Notes under the pieces: model-generated
The model's database searches: none
What the model saw: only the letters and a program-made list of their open reading frames with translations
Told to the model about the DNA's origin: nothing
Source of the DNA: Diphasiastrum complanatum
Lineage: Eukaryota; Streptophyta; Lycopodiopsida; Lycopodiales; Lycopodiaceae
NCBI GenBank assembly: GCA_029204225.1
Contig: CM055109.1
Location: forward strand, 40,411,791 to 40,475,790
DNA: 64,000 bases
Direction of reading: 5' to 3'
Translations under genes and position numbers: made by a program
Shown: positions 34,008-45,781 of the stretch, in pieces
Position numbering within the stretch: position 1 is the first letter of the stretch
How the letters are laid out: every line of letters begins with the position of its first letter

Positions 34008-35059
34008 ATGTTTCATCATCAACGACACAAGGAGGAAGAGGAAGACGTCCCGTCTTCCGGTTATGAACAGGATGAATACCGCACCAAAAAAGCAGAGTAT
34101 GGCGAGGATTACGAAAGGCAGGAAAGTTATGGATCACAAGACAATCCGGCCGGTTACCGAAGGGAATCTAACCAAGAAAACTACGGTCGCAACGATGGTT
34201 ATACAAAAGGGTACAACGAGGATTCGAGGGAGGAGAGAGGGGAAAAATTCAAGGAAGAAGAAGCTAAACAGAAGAAGTATGAACGTCTGGCGGAAGCTGA
34301 AGCGTTAGGAACAGGGGGCTTTGCACTGGTAAATCTCCCTACTTCTGCTTTGCTCTTTCAGAAGTATGATCTGAGCATGATCTGAGCTTTTCTGGATAAT
34401 TTGTATGTATTAAGTTCTAATTTTTAAATTAAATCCGGTCATGAGAGAGAGCAGTCTTATGATATAGTTGCCAGTTGATTGCATCTCATCAGCAAAGCTG
34501 CAATTAATGAACTCATACGCTGAGTCTTACGAGATTGTTCGAAGTTGATTGTGTCTGATAAGTGAAGTTGCAATCAATCAATGAATTAATAAACCGACTT
34601 ACGAATCTGTTCGAAGTTGATTGTGTCAAAGATAAGTGAAGTTGCAATTAATGAATTCATACGCTGAGCCTTACGAGATTGTTGGAAGTTGATTGTGTCT
34701 TATAAGCAAAGTTGCAATCAATGAATTCTATAAGCAAAGTTGCAATCAATGAATTCATACGCTGAATCTTTCAAAATAGTTGGAAGGATTGTGCTTGAGA
34801 AGCAAAGTTGCAATTATACGCCAAATTTCCACTAATTCCTTCATTCAGAATCTGAACTATTTTGTTTCCACAGTACGAAGGACATGAAGTCAAGAAGGAT
34901 CCTGAAAACGCAGGAAGACATAGATTAGAGGAGGAGATCGCGGGTGCGGGTGCAGCTGGAGGCGCTGGCTTTGGTCTTTTCGAGCATCACCAAAAGAAGA
35001 ATTCGGAAGAAGAAGAAGAAGAACTTGAGGGGAAGAAAAAACATGGATGGTTTGGATAG
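34008..35059 (+). CDS. ASR: ABA/stress/ripening (ASR) protein
   Basis: Two exons, 34008-34328 and 34874-35059, joined in phase 0, encode 168 residues. The N-terminal half is hydrophilic and low-complexity (MFHHQRHKEEEEDV, repeated Tyr-Gly-Arg/Asn-Asp units). The ABA/WDS domain (Pfam PF02496) fills about residues 88-163: KYERLAEAEALGTGGFAL, then YEGHEVKKDPENAGRHRLEE, then an Ala/Gly-rich stretch and GLFEHHQKK. The tail is acidic then basic (KKKHGWFG). ASR proteins are small, disordered, zinc- and DNA-binding or chaperone-like factors induced by ABA and water loss, acting in nucleus and cytosol. The N-terminal His cluster is shorter than in many angiosperm members. The intron holds a minisatellite. 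The frame is intact. Confidence 0.9.
34474..34822 (+). repeat. Minisatellite in the ASR intron
   Basis: Four to five units of about 70-72 bp start with GTTGATTG at 34474, 34544, 34616 and 34688, with a partial unit from 34786. Each contains AAGTTGCAAT-AATGAATT and, mostly, CATACGCTGAG-CTTACGAG. The fourth unit contains an internal 26-bp duplication (TATAAGCAAAGTTGCAATCA occurs twice). Confidence 0.85.
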
Positions 35060-36161
35060 TGCTGTGCCCAAGTTATATGAATATTGTGGGTTTGTAGTAC
35101 ATATTGTAAGCATCATCGTCTATAGTTGAAACCCTCAAATCCAAATCTCCAAGTTGCTGATGGGTCTATTATGCACTCTTTTACATAGCTTAGTAGTGTC
35201 ACTCTTATGGAGAGTATATTCTTCCATTAAGTGTGTGTGTGTGTGTCTTTTTCATCCCAATAAGTGACTTAATGCTATAAGGAATCAATTTGGCATCTTC
35301 GGTTTACGTCCACATATGGATACATGAGTGCTTTATTTTTGTCCTCATAAATTGACAAAAGCACAACCACATAGTTTTTAATGCACCAAGAGTACACTAT
35401 TAAGTTGAACCTAACATGGGAACCAAGCCCTAGTATGTCAAGAAAGCAATATGAGGTGTGCAACGAGGCATTATTCTCTTTTTTTCACCACTCGTCCCAT
35501 TGTCCTTAAACCACCCTCCGGACTCAATTTGTTAGCTTGACTTCCAAAGTTTCTTAGATTTCAAGCCTCCGCTTGGAAATCAAGAAGCGCATTGTCCTTT
35601 GTCCAACCTTTGTCCAACATGGTTGGCTCAGTTGGTTAGCTTGACATCTAAAGTTTCTCTGGTCCCACGTCCAAACTCCCCTAATTGAAAACTCCCCTAA
35701 GAATATTTTATAAGTGGTAAACTTGAATAGTTTGCCACATGAAGTTCAATCCGCATTTTTTACAACTTAGACATAGGAAATTGCAAAGATTGTTGGCATT
35801 ATCTCCAAGATTGTATATTTTTAAATTAATCTTTAACATGCCTTTCAAAATGTGCACATCATATTTATTACTAGTTAGCCTCAACAAATTCAAGCACCAA
35901 GCAATATAACTAGGATGAAAGTAATAAAAATTTCAAGATTTTATGTGAAATGACCATTAAATGGATTCATCAATCAATCATATATAATATAAAATTGATT
36001 AAGATGACCTTTTAGCTATTTTTAAGGACATGAAATTACTTGCATAAGAAGAATTATGTCAATACTAAAAAGTTTCACATCCTTCAAAGTTTTGTTGCAA
36101 CAAAGCATCGATTAAGAGTGGTTTTTTTTTCAAAACATCTTAGAGTTCTAGGCATTAAGGA

Positions 36162-36247
36162 ATTATCTTTCTAGAGTGTTTTTTTTTCTCTTGTATGTCC
36201 TCATTTGCACATTGGCATATTGGGGATGAACACTCTAGAAAGATATT
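36162..36247. repeat. Short hairpin, 19-bp arms
   Basis: ATTATCTTTCTAGAGTGTT (36162-36180) pairs with AACACTCTAGAAAGATAT at 36229, leaving a 48-nt loop. Confidence 0.6.
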
Positions 36248-36405
36248 GTCCTTTCTAATGGATTTTGTCCAACTTGCAAGGAAAAGGTATTGTAAAGTTC
36301 TAATAGAAGCTAATGTGCATGCTTCCAATTCATTAAGCATAGGCTGATTTTTTGTTTTGAAGTACCTATAATTTTATAGTTTGACTTTTTTGAAATGTAT
36401 AGATT

Positions 36406-36409
<4 letters not shown>

Positions 36410-36476
<67 letters not shown>

Positions 36477-36492
36477 ACCACACACACACACA
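36410..36492. repeat. Compound CT / CA microsatellite
   Basis: About 21 CT units followed by about 19 CA units with one break. Confidence 0.95.
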
Positions 36493-36889
36493 GTATGGTA
36501 AATGTCTATCAAAAAGCTCGCGCTGGACCCTGGCCGTTTCCCAAATTAAAAAACATGGCCCTTTCCCAGATTAAAAAACAAAAGTTGAATGAACTTTGTT
36601 TCAAAGCTAAAATTTTCAAAATCCTTTGTGATTGTGTCATTATACATGTTTTGAATGACTTTAATCCACTATAAAATTGGTCTTTTTGATAGAAAGCCAA
36701 ATGAATAAGTACTTTGCTTGGTAAATTTGGCATAATGTATGATTTGAATTATTTAAATCAATATATACTATTTGAAAGACAGTGTGAACCTAGCATATCA
36801 AGATGAATGATATTTCCCTTATTTAGAAATGATGGTTTTCAAACTCCAAGGCAAACTATGACACAACCTTTTGCCTTAAAAACATAGAT

Positions 36890-37470
36890 TCAAAGCAAGT
36901 TTCTATTTTCTACATGCAAGCTCACATAAACTTTGCAAACACAATAAGGCATCTCATAATCTTTCTCAATTTTCTTGGCACAACGTTCATTATTCATTTT
37001 TTTCCTTGAAAGAAGTAACCATATATTAAGAACATTATACAAAAGTACATAAGAAAGAGACAATTGTTTCAAACCAAAGTTGTTACCAAGATGATCAGTA
37101 AAAATAATATTGTTAACCAATAGATTGAGATGGCTAAGTCTCTTACATCTAACATGAACACGTGCAATGAAAAAAATCCATGAGTGAAGGTAGATGACAA
37201 GAATAAAAGGGTGAATCAGATCATGATCTAGAACTTCGCATTTATAGCACATGTGGGTGGCATTACCTATGTATTTGGAGCAAACATGCAATGACTTCTA
37301 TAAAATTCTGCAGGATAAATATTTGAACTTAGCAACCTTAATCTTTGTTGTACAAAGAAATCTAGCTTTCCAGCTGAATGGAGGGTCACTAGTATTATAC
37401 TTAGAGTTGAACCAAGAAAAGTGAAATTAAATGCCCTGGAAAATAAACAAAAATAGTAATTTTTTTTCAC
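36890..37470 (-). pseudogene. Possible LINE reverse-transcriptase tail
   Basis: The minus strand reads KARFLCTTKIKVAKFKYLSC near 37370-37310, then CSKYIGNATHMCYKCEVLDH and an aromatic-rich segment to about 36890. The arrangement of a cysteine pair, DH and hydrophobic stretches recalls the zinc-binding region after RT in plant LINEs. Homology is weak and there are stops. A low-confidence reading. Confidence 0.3.
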
Positions 37471-37570
37471 AGTTCTCACAACCTTTTATTAGCCATTTGG
37501 CATTGCAAATGTTAGAAGAGGACATTTAGAGCCTACCAGGGACTAGTGGAAAACGACATAACATAAGAAG

Positions 37571-38391
37571 TTAGCCTCTAGTCAATAAGACCAAGTTTAT
37601 GCTCCAGATATTTGGACTTAATGGTGATAATCCTAGAAAACCATCGAATCCATCATAACAATCTTGTTCATGAGGTGCATCAGCTGGTAGTGCTATTTCC
37701 TCCACGAAATCTCTATCTTCAAAACTTCTTTTACTTCGAGGAGCGACTTGAATCATGTACCACCATCTAGGATCTGAACGATTGTGATGAAAGACCACCT
37801 GTAATTGATTGATGTTACCATAAACATTGACTCGTAGTTAGTATTCATAGCTATATTACAGTTGCTTGGGTGTTACTATACACAATATACATCTTTTGCA
37901 ATATACTGAAAATCAATTGATTGACAACAAAAGAGCATAGACATCTTGAAGACATAGAAGAAATGTACCTGCTCACATTGTTGAGGAAAAAAAAATGTAT
38001 CGCTTTGATCTGTCCAACGCTTGGTAGAGTCAATGGCAAAATAATCGCTCTCATCTTTTCTGACAGTTGCATTGGGACCATTGCAAATAACTTTGAACCT
38101 TTTGATATCAAATACGAAAAGTCTGAATTGCCTAAATCCAACTTCGAGGATGTCATTGATTGTCTTAGAATAATCAAGTTGAGAAGAGAGTAAATTGGTG
38201 TCCATTGTGCTTGCTCGACTCTCTTGGGAAAAATTTGCCATGACTCCACAATCATACATGTTTCTATTTTTGTCAATACGCTCCGTACGAAAGTGTCGTC
38301 CATGCATCCATAGTGATTTTATTTTTTGTACTGAACGAAATAGAACTAAATGTGTTAGGGATACAACAAACATATACAAAACTGCACGCAC
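37571..38391 (-). pseudogene. CACTA-associated DUF4216 relic
   Basis: On the minus strand, one frame from about 38310 contains LWMHGRHFRTERIDKNRNMY, DCGVMANFS, INDILEVGFRQFRLFVFDI, DESDYFAIDSTKRW and SDTFFFPQQCEQVHFF, in the order seen in DUF4216 domains fused to plant En/Spm (CACTA) transposases. After a probable intron, 37798-37690 continues with NRSDPRWWYMIQVAPRSKR and an acidic stretch. It lies about 600 bp downstream of a TNP2 fragment on the same strand, fitting one decayed element. Confidence 0.6.
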
Positions 38392-38955
38392 AAATGTTTT
38401 AATTTACATGTGTATGATGATAATCATAGCTTACATGTAAATCGCACCCCCTTGCATATTCCCGCTCTCTCTCTCTCTGTTACTTCCTGGTTGTTTGTCG
38501 AGGCTTCTCTAAGGGCATCACGCAACCAATCAAGCGTCATGTCCTTGGGTATAAGGGCCAGGTCAGGTGGATATGATTGTCTTATGCTCTCTCCTGAATT
38601 ATGATCGTTCCTTTTCCTTAAGGAACTTCCCCAACAACACGCTCATCATCCTTCTTATCCCAAAGACAAAGAAGGATCGCTATGAGCAAGGAACTTCGTG
38701 ATGTAAACCATGGACTCTTGCACTAGCCATCCTTCCGCCATGCTACCCTCAAGCCTTGCTCTTTGTCTTACGAATCATTTCAATGTTTTCATGAATCGTT
38801 CCAAGAAAAGCATCCAACGGCTATGGACAGTGTCTGAATTAAAAAAAAAGGATCAATGTTAGTAAGAGAACGTGAGAATTACCACAATAGCAATAGTCTA
38901 GGATGGACTAAGAATAGGCAATTGACGCAAGTAGATGATGTACCTGCAATGGCCA

Positions 38956-39240
38956 CCTCATCTACCAAATACACAATGAGATGCATTTGAATGGTAAGAA
39001 TGGATGTGCCATAAATCGGCCATCTTTCCCACTTCTTTTAAGTCATCTCGTGTGTCTTTTTTATCTTTCGACCCAGTCAAGTGCTCCCAAATTGTGCTCC
39101 TGACATTTTTGAATATGTGCATCGGGTCCAAAAGATGGTTTATCAACAATTCCCTCCAATATGGGAGTTCATGAAATATTGATAACCTCTAATGAATTGG
39201 TTGCGTCTGTAACGAGCAACCGGTAGAAACTTGCGATGAC
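38956..39240 (-). pseudogene. CACTA TNP2 transposase relic
   Basis: The minus strand reads SIFHELPYWREL near 39180, then LINHLLDPMHIFKNVRSTIW and KDTRDDLKEVGKMADLW, the conserved core of transposase family TNP2 (Pfam PF02992), where LD-MHI-KNV is the typical string. Only about 90 codons remain, with a frame break near 39150. No CACTA termini located. Confidence 0.7.
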
Positions 39241-39412
39241 GCAACATTCATTATGACAGATATCTCCTGAACTTCATGAAAGCTTGTTCATGATCCGCAA
39301 CAGTGCAAAAAGAAGAAACGAACATTTTATTTGAAACACCCCCCCCACCATCGGAAACTTTAATTTGTAGGATCTTAATTTATGTGTTATCATGTGCTTA
39401 TGTTTTATATAC

Positions 39413-39465
<53 letters not shown>

Positions 39466-39992
39466 GTGAGAGTTAAAGGTAATTACACTCCCAATTCTAG
39501 GAAGGTGTGTAGCCCTTGTTTTCTTCCGTTATAGGCGTGGTTCAAATGTTTCTTTTTGGAAGATAAGTTCCACAAGAAAGCCCAAACGTCGCAAGGAGTG
39601 AGGATGTGGTGACATTTTGGAATATAATATAATCGTACAGTTCGGGAATTTTGATTAGCACTCTACTATGTTCTTTCTTTTTTTCGCTTCATGTGTGTTC
39701 AAGGTTTAGGATTTAGGGTGTGAGTGTGTGCGTGTAAGTATGATGCCATTCGTTTATGTGTCATGCTTACTAGTAAATGCTACTCTAATTCGTAGTAACT
39801 TGGTTTATGTTTCATGCTTACTAGTTCATGCTACTCTAATGCGTAGTATCTTAATTTAATCATGCTACTTTAATTTGTAGGATCTTAATTTATGTGTTAT
39901 CTCCTAGTTATATTTCATATTTAGATAGAGTAACAGTTGTATCTCTTGACAACCAAACCCTTTGAACCCTTCAATTTATAGCATAATAGGTT
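39241..39992. other. Non-coding, with GA microsatellite
   Basis: A GA run lies at 39414-39470 and a C run near 39340. TAATTTGTAGGATCTTAATT occurs twice, near 39361 and 39875, each followed by TATGTGTTATC, suggesting a local duplication of about 500 bp spacing. No gene seen. Confidence 0.4.
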
Positions 39993-40210
39993 ACATTAGA
40001 GGAGTTTTGAACACCAAAAGGGCCTTTTTTCAAAATGTTGTTTTTGACTTTTCAACTATTCGACGTACACTTGGCCCAGTTATATATTTACACCTGTGAA
40101 AGATCGTAATGTTGTTTGCCAGTCGAATTTTTTTTGGAACTTTTCGGTCATATTTTTATACAATTTAAAACTCCTGCTGGGTAGGGTCCTGACTTGTGAT
40201 TGGACTCAAA
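39993..40210 (+). repeat. Member of the ACATTAGAGGAGTT repeat family
   Basis: Starts ACATTAGAGGAGTTTTGAAC, then ACCAAAAGGGCC, and aligns with the minus strand of 26331 down to about 26110. The far end is not defined. Confidence 0.65.
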
Positions 40211-40606
40211 TGCAATTGTAAGTTTTGAATTTTTTTTTGCTTCGAGCTTTTTCATCAATCATTTAGACGTGTATCTGAGTATTTAAATGATATATAGTTT
40301 TATGGGTTTGTGCATATTTGTATCCATCAAGCATAATTGAATGGCTATACAATCCCTTGTCGGCATCATGGACATTATTCATTCTGATATTGGTCTTCTG
40401 CAATACAAGAACCGCTCCACGAGATCACTTTATGGATTCCTCCGGATTCCACCATAGTAGAGAGCTTCCGATCAAGATTTTTTTATGGACATTCAAAACT
40501 GTATGAAATGTAGCATAGGTTCAAAAAACAATAGATTGCACTAGTTTCTGCCTTTTGCAATGTTTGTAGATTTTTTGTTGCATGTAATATTCGTAGAATA
40601 GCGACA
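40211..40606. other. Unassigned AT-rich DNA
   Basis: No recognisable coding sequence or repeat. Confidence 0.3.
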
Positions 40607-40993
40607 ATGTTGTTTATTTGTAGTAATTTAGCAGACGATATGTTATCAAGCCTCCTTGATGATCAATGGGATAAAAAGAGTTATGGCAATATCGAGTGCA
40701 TAGTTAATAGATCGTCAATAAAATTTAGATATCTTATAGAAAAACAAGTGCTTTCTTCAACATTTTATTATAGAAGATGGCCCAAAGTTGGCCATGAATG
40801 GAAAGCATTGGATCAGGATTTTACAACGAATCATCAAGATCAAATAGAAATCCAAGTGAAGCAAAATAATTCTACTCTTACAACAATTGAGGCGGAGAAA
40901 GATTGGAACTCAATCACATTCGATCAGAGCTTACCTTGCTGCAATATGATATTTTTGAACACTTCTGTTTTCGAGTCAATGAGAGATTGGTAG
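40607..40993 (+). CDS. Unrecognised ORF interrupted downstream by Copia
   Basis: 128 codons of mixed composition (LADDMLSSLLDDQWDKKSYG near the start, RRWPKVGHEWKALDQDF mid-way) with little low complexity, looking more protein-like than neighbouring frames. No domain recognised. The complete Copia element inserted 200 bp to the right. It may be an exon or part of an older transposon. Confidence 0.25.
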   Translation: MLFICSNLADDMLSSLLDDQWDKKSYGNIECIVNRSSIKFRYLIEKQVLSSTFYYRRWPKVGHEWKALDQDFTTNHQDQIEIQVKQNNSTLTTIEAEKDWNSITFDQSLPCCNMIFLNTSVFESMRDW

Positions 40994-41197
40994 GTGTATG
41001 TGTGTTTTCTTTAGTACACATTTGAAATGACTTTCAATGATTTTATTTAAACTTATTTCAGTGTTTTCGGTATTTTGCCAAGAAAATCGCATACAGTGCA
41101 AGGATTTAAATAGAAGCGTAGAAATTGTCGAAACCGCATAAACATTGGAATGGTAGACGTGTACCTTTCCAAAAAGAAAATACAAAGTTGTCTCAAA

Positions 41198-41811
41198 TGT
41201 TGAATTCACACGTGTGGGTCGCCCTACACATGTACTTTTGATCTCCTAAGCCCAATAATACCATAAAGATCATACTAGCATTGATTGACAATAGGAAAGC
41301 TGATCATTCAAGAAATATTATTGTGTTACAAGCAAGATCTGTCAACAAAACAAGAAACTAAGTGCAATAAATGCCTCAACTCGGCTAGAGAGAGAATATG
41401 AAAGTACAAAACTCGAGTAGAGAGAGAGGGCACAAAGAGCTTAGTCTCCAAATTTGCATTACACACAAATTTCATCATTTTCTCAATGAGAGTACATCAC
41501 ATATATATAGATCCATGGACTCTCCTTCTACTTTGAGTTAAATTGGAGTTATGAATCCACCTCTCAAGCTATCTAGACTTATTCAAGCCACCTCACTATG
41601 TCTAATTGTGCCACCTAGTCTTTTCATGCATTAAATGTGGCATGCAAAGTACAAATGGCAATTCCTATGGTAGCTCGAGTTTCTACTTCTACCTACCTTG
41701 AATATTTTATTCTAAGATCGGTGTTTACTAAGCCAAAAGAGCTTAATTCATCTTTGGCATTTTTAGGACCCCTACTTACAACATTAGATAGATTTTTCCA
41801 ATATTTTGACA
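41198..41811 (-). repeat. 3' LTR of the minus-strand Copia
   Basis: 614 bp, TG...CA ends on the element's strand (starts TGTCAAAATATT, ends GAATTCAACA). CACACGTGTG at 41207-41216. The adjacent PPT on the minus strand reads AGGAGGAG, just outside 41811. Confidence 0.93.
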
Positions 41812-41829
41812 CTCCTCCTAAAAATGTAT

Positions 41830-43008
41830 CTAATGTGGATCAAGCATTGATCTTGAGATAAGACCAAGATTAGATCTATGCTTTGAGAAGGCACTTTTGC
41901 AAAGTGGATTTGTGAGAAGATCAGCAATACATAAAGATGTGTCAACATGTTCCAAGTTGATTTCACCTCCAATGAGTTTTTCCCTTACAAAAAGGTGTGC
42001 CACTTCTATATGCTTGCTTCTTGCATAAAAAATAGGATTGTTTGCAAGAGTTTGGGCCGATATGTTGTCACATTTGATCAAGGGAAGATCATCCTCTTTG
42101 ATGCACTTTAGCTTCATGATTAACCTCTTGATCCAAAGCACCTCTTTAGTTGTTGTAGTGAGTGCTTTGTACTCAGCCTCACAAGAAGATAGAAATATGG
42201 TATCTTGCTTCTTTGAAAGACAAGACACAAGATTGCCTCCATGGAAGGCATTAATGGACTTTCGATCCATTTTATCACTTGCAAAATCGGAATCTGAATA
42301 GCCAACAATGGTTAGATCTTCATTCTTGTACAATAAACCATAATCTTGAGTAGAAGATACATATCTTAGAACTCTCTTGGCCATCTTCCAATGTTGGATC
42401 TTGGGATCTTGCATAAATTGACTCAATTTGTGCACACAATAGCTCAAATCGGGTCTAGTGATAGTAAGCCAAATTAAAGAGCCTATAAGACTCCTATAAA
42501 GTGTGATCTCCTCAAAGGATCTTTCATCACCTTTAATAGGATCTTTTACATGTTGCTCCGTGGGAGTATCTATGCTTTTACAATTTTGCATATTGAATTT
42601 TCTCAACATAGAAAATTCATATCTAGATTGACAAATAAAAGCATACTCTTCATGAAAATCAATCTCAAGGCCTAAAATGTAATGGATCTCTCCTAGATCT
42701 TGCATTTTAAATTCTCTTCCTAATGCATCTTTAGTTTCTTGAACTAACATCAAACAAATTCCACTAAGAATAATGTCATCTACATAGATTAGAAGAATGA
42801 CAATATTACTACCATCAAACATAGAAGGATCATAGTCACTAAGCACAAATCCTAATGAAAGTAGAAAGTTGTTGAGTCTTGAATACCATGATCTAGGTGC
42901 TTGCTTCAAGCCATAAAGACTTCTAAATAGCAAACACACCTTAGATTTATCCCTGAAAAATCCTTGAGGTTGTTCCATGTATATCTCCTCCTCAAGATAG
43001 CCATTCAA
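41830..43008 (-). pseudogene. Copia RT-RNase H segment
   Basis: 392 open codons: MNGYLEEEIYMEQPQGF at the start, LYGLKQAPRSWYSRL near residue 32, the RT active site YVDDIILSG near residue 74, GEIHYILGLEI near residue 105, then RNase H with GYSDSDFASD, SSCEAEYKAL and a KHIEVAHLFVREK tail. It copies RNA into DNA and removes the RNA strand. It is separated by a frameshift (about 43010-43110) from the upstream polyprotein, which contains the first RT strands, so it would not be made as one product. Confidence 0.88.
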
Positions 43009-43094
43009 AAAAGTGTTGGAGACATCAAGTTGATAAAATTTTCACTTAAAAAATATGGCAAGAGAGATTATGATTCTTATTGTCACCATCTTTG

Positions 43095-45173
43095 CTACAG
43101 GAGCAAAGGTTTCTTCATAAGGCCATATATTTGTGCATAGCCTTTAGCACATAATCTTGCCTTATACTTGTTGATGGAGCCATCATGATTGTACTTGATC
43201 TTGAACACCCACTTGCATCCAATGATATGCATGTTAGGTGGTGGATCCACTAGCTCCCATGTGTGGTTGGTGATCAAGGCATCATATTCAATCTTCATGG
43301 CCTCATACCACTCCTTGGTATTGAGGGCTTCTTGGACATCTTTGGGCTCCTCGTGAGAAACAAAATAAGCATAAGTGGAATCAAGATCCACTTGTTTTTC
43401 TTTGTCATCATAAGTGAGCCTCTTCGGCTCGGATCTCTCCCTCATGGATCTTCTAGGAGTGAGAATCCGAGGACTTCCATCTTCAAATCTCGACTCCTCC
43501 ATATGTTGATTGTCTTCAATAACAAAAGGTGATAGATTTTGAGGTTGCTTGATCTCGGCCCCTCCAAGATTGTACTTTTCTTCTTCATGAAAAACTACAT
43601 CTCTACTATCAATTACTTTAGAAGTAGAGAGCATGTAGATTCGATAGGCATTCTTGTTGGATGAATATCCAACCATTACTCCTTTGCTTGCACAAGGATC
43701 ATCCTTCTTTCTCGTTTCCAAGAGAATATGGACAACGCATATGCATCCAAATACTCTAAGGTGATCAACCTTAGGTTTTTTCAAATAAAGTGCTTCATAT
43801 GGTGACTTTCCTCCAAGTGCAACATGAGGGAGTCGATTGCAAAGATAGTTTGAACAATTGATGGCCTCACCCCAAAAGTCTTTTGGCAAGGATGCCTCAA
43901 TTCTAATGGTTTTGGCACATTCACACAATTTTCTATTCTTTCTTTCAGCCACCCCATTTTGAGATGGTGTATATGCACAAAAAAACTCCCTTTTAATGCC
44001 TTCAAGCTCAGAATAATCATGAAATTTATTGGAAGCGTACTCACCACCTCCATCACTTCTAAGAATCTTGATTTTGTATGAAAATTGCTTTTCAGCTAGA
44101 GCTTTGAACTTTAGGAAATAGTCAAACACCATAGACTTTGAAGCTAGAAGATATAACCAAGTAAATCTAGTGAAATCATCAATGAAAGTTACAAAGCAAG
44201 TAGTACCACCCTTGCTCTTTGAAGATGAGAAGTGCACATCTGAGTGTATGAGCTCCAATGGATGTGTAGTCTTGATAGATGACTTTGAAAAAGGCTTCTT
44301 ATGAGACTTAGATATGGCACAAGCCTCACATGGCTTGAAATTCTTGGAGATAAGATTAGGCAAGCCAATAGCTTTGGCTTTCTTGACCATGGACACCATA
44401 GAACTATAGTTAGGATGCCCCAACCTTCTATGCCATATTTCCTCCAAAGACATATGAGAAGCAAAAGCACCATCACAAGAGTTATCGTACTCTTTGGGAT
44501 CAAGCTTGTAGATTCCACCATATATAGACCCAAATGCAAGGATCTCATCATGCTTCTTGATTGTACATGTATCAACATTGAAATTCACATCTAGTCTACT
44601 ATCAAACAATTGCCCAACACTAGTAATATTTTCTGTTAACTTAGGAACAAAAAGTACTTTAGACAGAGAAAGAACTTTTGATGATGAAAGCTTTAAGGGA
44701 ATGGTCCCTATGCCTTCAATAGCACACTCGTGATCATTTGCTGTGTAGATGGACTTCTTGGCTCCTTCATAAGGTGTCATGGATGAAAAAGAATGCTTGG
44801 AACTACACATATGTGAGGAAGCTCCACTGTCGATGTACCACGAACCATCCTTCTTGAAAGGTGATGAATAAAAACTCGAGACCATAAGAGATCCCTCTCC
44901 ATCACTTGCATGAGCATCTTCCTTCTCTTCATTAGAAATGTTGGCTTGCTTGAATTGACTCTTCTTCTTAAAGAAATTGGTGGCATAATGCACCTTCTTG
45001 CCACAAAAGAAACACTTGATGTTTTTCTTCTTGGATGTGGAAGCTTGAGAGGACTCATCCTCTTCTCCTTTCTCCTTGGAAATAAGATTGTTCTTGCTTG
45101 AAGAGGGTTGGTGTTTATTCTTACTTCTTAAGAGTCTTGTGCTTGTCTTTGGTAAAGAGAGCTTTACCATCAA
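43095..45173 (-). pseudogene. Copia gag end-protease-integrase-RT start
   Basis: 692 open codons. A knuckle-like CFFCGKKVHYATNFF lies near residue 55, but the fourth ligand is Phe, so it is broken. Protease WYIDSGASSHM lies near residue 112. The integrase zinc region has HRRLGHPNYSSM near residue 248 and CEACAISK. The integrase core has all three acidic residues (HSDVHF; RSDGGGEY; GVAERKN). RT begins at WYEAMKIEYDAL near residue 615, and the frame is lost near 43100. The ORF start is not a true protein start, because gag lies upstream in another frame. Confidence 0.88.
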
Positions 45174-45781
45174 TGTTGAGACACAATCTTTCCATTTTCA
45201 AGAGTTTATACTCTTGTCTTGATTCTTCATAAATGAGCACACTTTGGAGTGCTTCCAAACTTGGTAGCTCCTCCTTAATGGCATAACTGTGAACAAGTTT
45301 GTCATATTCCTCCTTTAACCCATTAAGTATGACTTGAACAAGTTCATTTTGGTTGATGGAGTCTCCTATGCATGACTATTCTCTATGGAGGTCTTTAACT
45401 CTCAGTACATAAGCTGAAGCACATTCATCACTTCTCTGTACACTTTGAAAAATTTGGATTCTTAGTGTTAGAAATCTAGAAGTATTCTTTGCCTCATAGA
45501 TGGACTTGAGAGTATCCCAAACATCTTTGGCATGTACAAGCACCAATTTCTCCTAGGATGTCATTTGAGACATTCATTTTAATATAATGTAGAGCCATCC
45601 TAGCTCTTTTTTTGTACTTTGGAATTTTTTGAGGAATTTGTGGTTCTTCTTCAATTCCAAGTACAATATCCATCACATCTTGTAGAATTAAGACAGATTC
45701 CATCCTAACCTTCCAAATTGAGTAATTGGAGGTTGACAATCTTTCACTTGCTTCTAATAGAAAGACACTCATTGAAGTCAT
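45174..45781 (-). pseudogene. Copia gag of the minus-strand element
   Basis: Gag starts at ATG 45781 (MTSMSVFLLEASERLSTSNY) and includes SIWKVRMESVLILQDVMD and YKKRARMALHYIKMN. The frame is lost near 45530, and gag texture continues in other frames (for example NIDGKALFTKDK near 45150). Upstream in-frame codons to 45895 are leader. Confidence 0.8.

Larger units (their letters stand above)
35060..36889. other. Intergenic DNA right of ASR
   Basis: ASR 3' UTR probably occupies the first about 150 bp. A GT run lies at 35231-35246, a short hairpin at 36162-36247 and a CT/CA microsatellite at 36410-36492. No coding sequence recognised. Confidence 0.5.

Noticed and set aside
34063-34308. Alternative frame of 81 codons in ASR exon 1
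   Set aside because: The other frame joins in phase to the conserved ABA/WDS domain in exon 2.
43263-44594. Plus-strand and second-frame ORFs within the minus-strand Copia
   Set aside because: Overlap a continuous 692-codon polyprotein frame with clear integrase motifs.
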